Of a DNA stretch of 46,993 bases, positions 46,855 to 46,993 are shown piece by piece. Location of the stretch: IMG/VR virus record IMGVR_UViG_3300024264_000057, positions 1 through 46,993 of that record. One strand, 5' to 3'. The notes beneath the pieces were generated by a model. That model was not told the DNA's origin, searched no databases, and worked only from the letters and a program-made list of their open reading frames with translations. Position 1 is the first letter of the stretch. Every line of letters starts with the position of its first letter. This DNA comes from a virus. The position numbers were made by a program, and so were the translations under genes.

Positions 46855-46993
46855 GGTTGGCGGGCCAGATTAGAAATACCGCTGTGGAAAAAGCTCTCGT
46901 ATAGAAGCACACGTACATATTGATTGACACACCAGAGTGTGGAAGCCACCAAACAAATTGGGCTCACTAGTTGATATAGATTGCATGTTGGCA
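46855..46993 (+). other. Non-coding stretch to window edge
   Basis: There is no convincing coding frame. It contains small inverted repeats: CCAAC-N7-GTTGG (46844-46860) across the nuclease stop, and CACAC-CAGA-GTGTG (46928-46941). A TTGACA at 46924-46929 has no -10 box at the right distance. No poly-T tract follows either hairpin, so a terminator is not supported. Its base composition looks less AT-rich than the genes around it. Confidence 0.5.

Noticed and set aside
46844-46860. Rho-independent terminator after the nuclease gene
   Set aside because: The CCAAC/GTTGG hairpin overlaps the stop and is not followed by a T-run.
46924-46952. A fourth TTGACA promoter
   Set aside because: The hexamer at a 17-base spacing is CACCAA, not a -10 box.
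46963-46993. Possible 5' half of a tRNA at the window edge (GGGCTCA start)
   Set aside because: No D-stem pairing could be built and the rest lies outside the window.
46861-46993. Group I intron remnant next to the GIY-YIG-like gene
   Set aside because: No convincing core pairings, and no interrupted coding sequence is visible on either side.
1-46993. CRISPR array, insertion sequence or attachment site
   Set aside because: No regularly spaced direct repeats, transposase motifs or paired terminal repeats were seen.

Overview
This window looks like part of an AT-rich, T4-like contractile-tailed phage genome (myovirus morphology), probably marine and related to cyanophages or pelagiphages. The evidence is a syntenic T4-type baseplate block (gp53-, hub-, gp5-, gp25- and gp6-like proteins), recombination proteins gp47 and gp46, a gp55-like late sigma factor, and tail-fibre and structural families I recognise from marine T4-like phages. 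The host cannot be fixed from this window: no photosynthesis or other host-diagnostic gene is present.

Layout. (1) 42457-46854, plus strand: gp55-like sigma factor, gp47 (Mre11-like), gp46 (Rad50-like), a 69-residue hypothetical protein and a GIY-YIG-like nuclease. Two perfect TTGACA-N17-TATAAT promoters drive this block. About 139 bases of non-coding DNA follow to the window edge. (2) 42431 down to 9153, minus strand: the late virion block. Its order is baseplate/tail-tube-region protein, gp53-like, hub, gp5-like spike, gp25, gp6, a giant 5278-residue structural protein filling a third of the window, a 204-residue structural protein, three paralogous fibre/collar proteins, and two paralogous proteins with a DHRR-x-FFN motif. 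Late-type -10 boxes (TATAAATA, GATAAATA, GCTAAATA, ACTAAATA) lie 18-29 nt before several starts and fit the gp55 homologue encoded alongside. (3) 9087 to beyond position 1, minus strand: an accessory operon under its own perfect sigma70-type promoter. It holds a small conserved-looking protein, two related GT-A-type glycosyltransferases, a hypothetical protein, a GT2-like glycosyltransferase, a GNAT-like acyltransferase, and four consecutive radical-SAM proteins. The last of these starts at TTG and runs off the window.

The likeliest undescribed system is region 3. Four radical-SAM paralogues in two subfamilies are translationally coupled to an acyltransferase and three glycosyltransferases, which suggests a phage-encoded pathway modifying a glycan, a peptide or a virion protein. 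No substrate can be named from sequence. No terminator is visible between the late block and this operon, so it could be expressed both from its own promoter and by late read-through.
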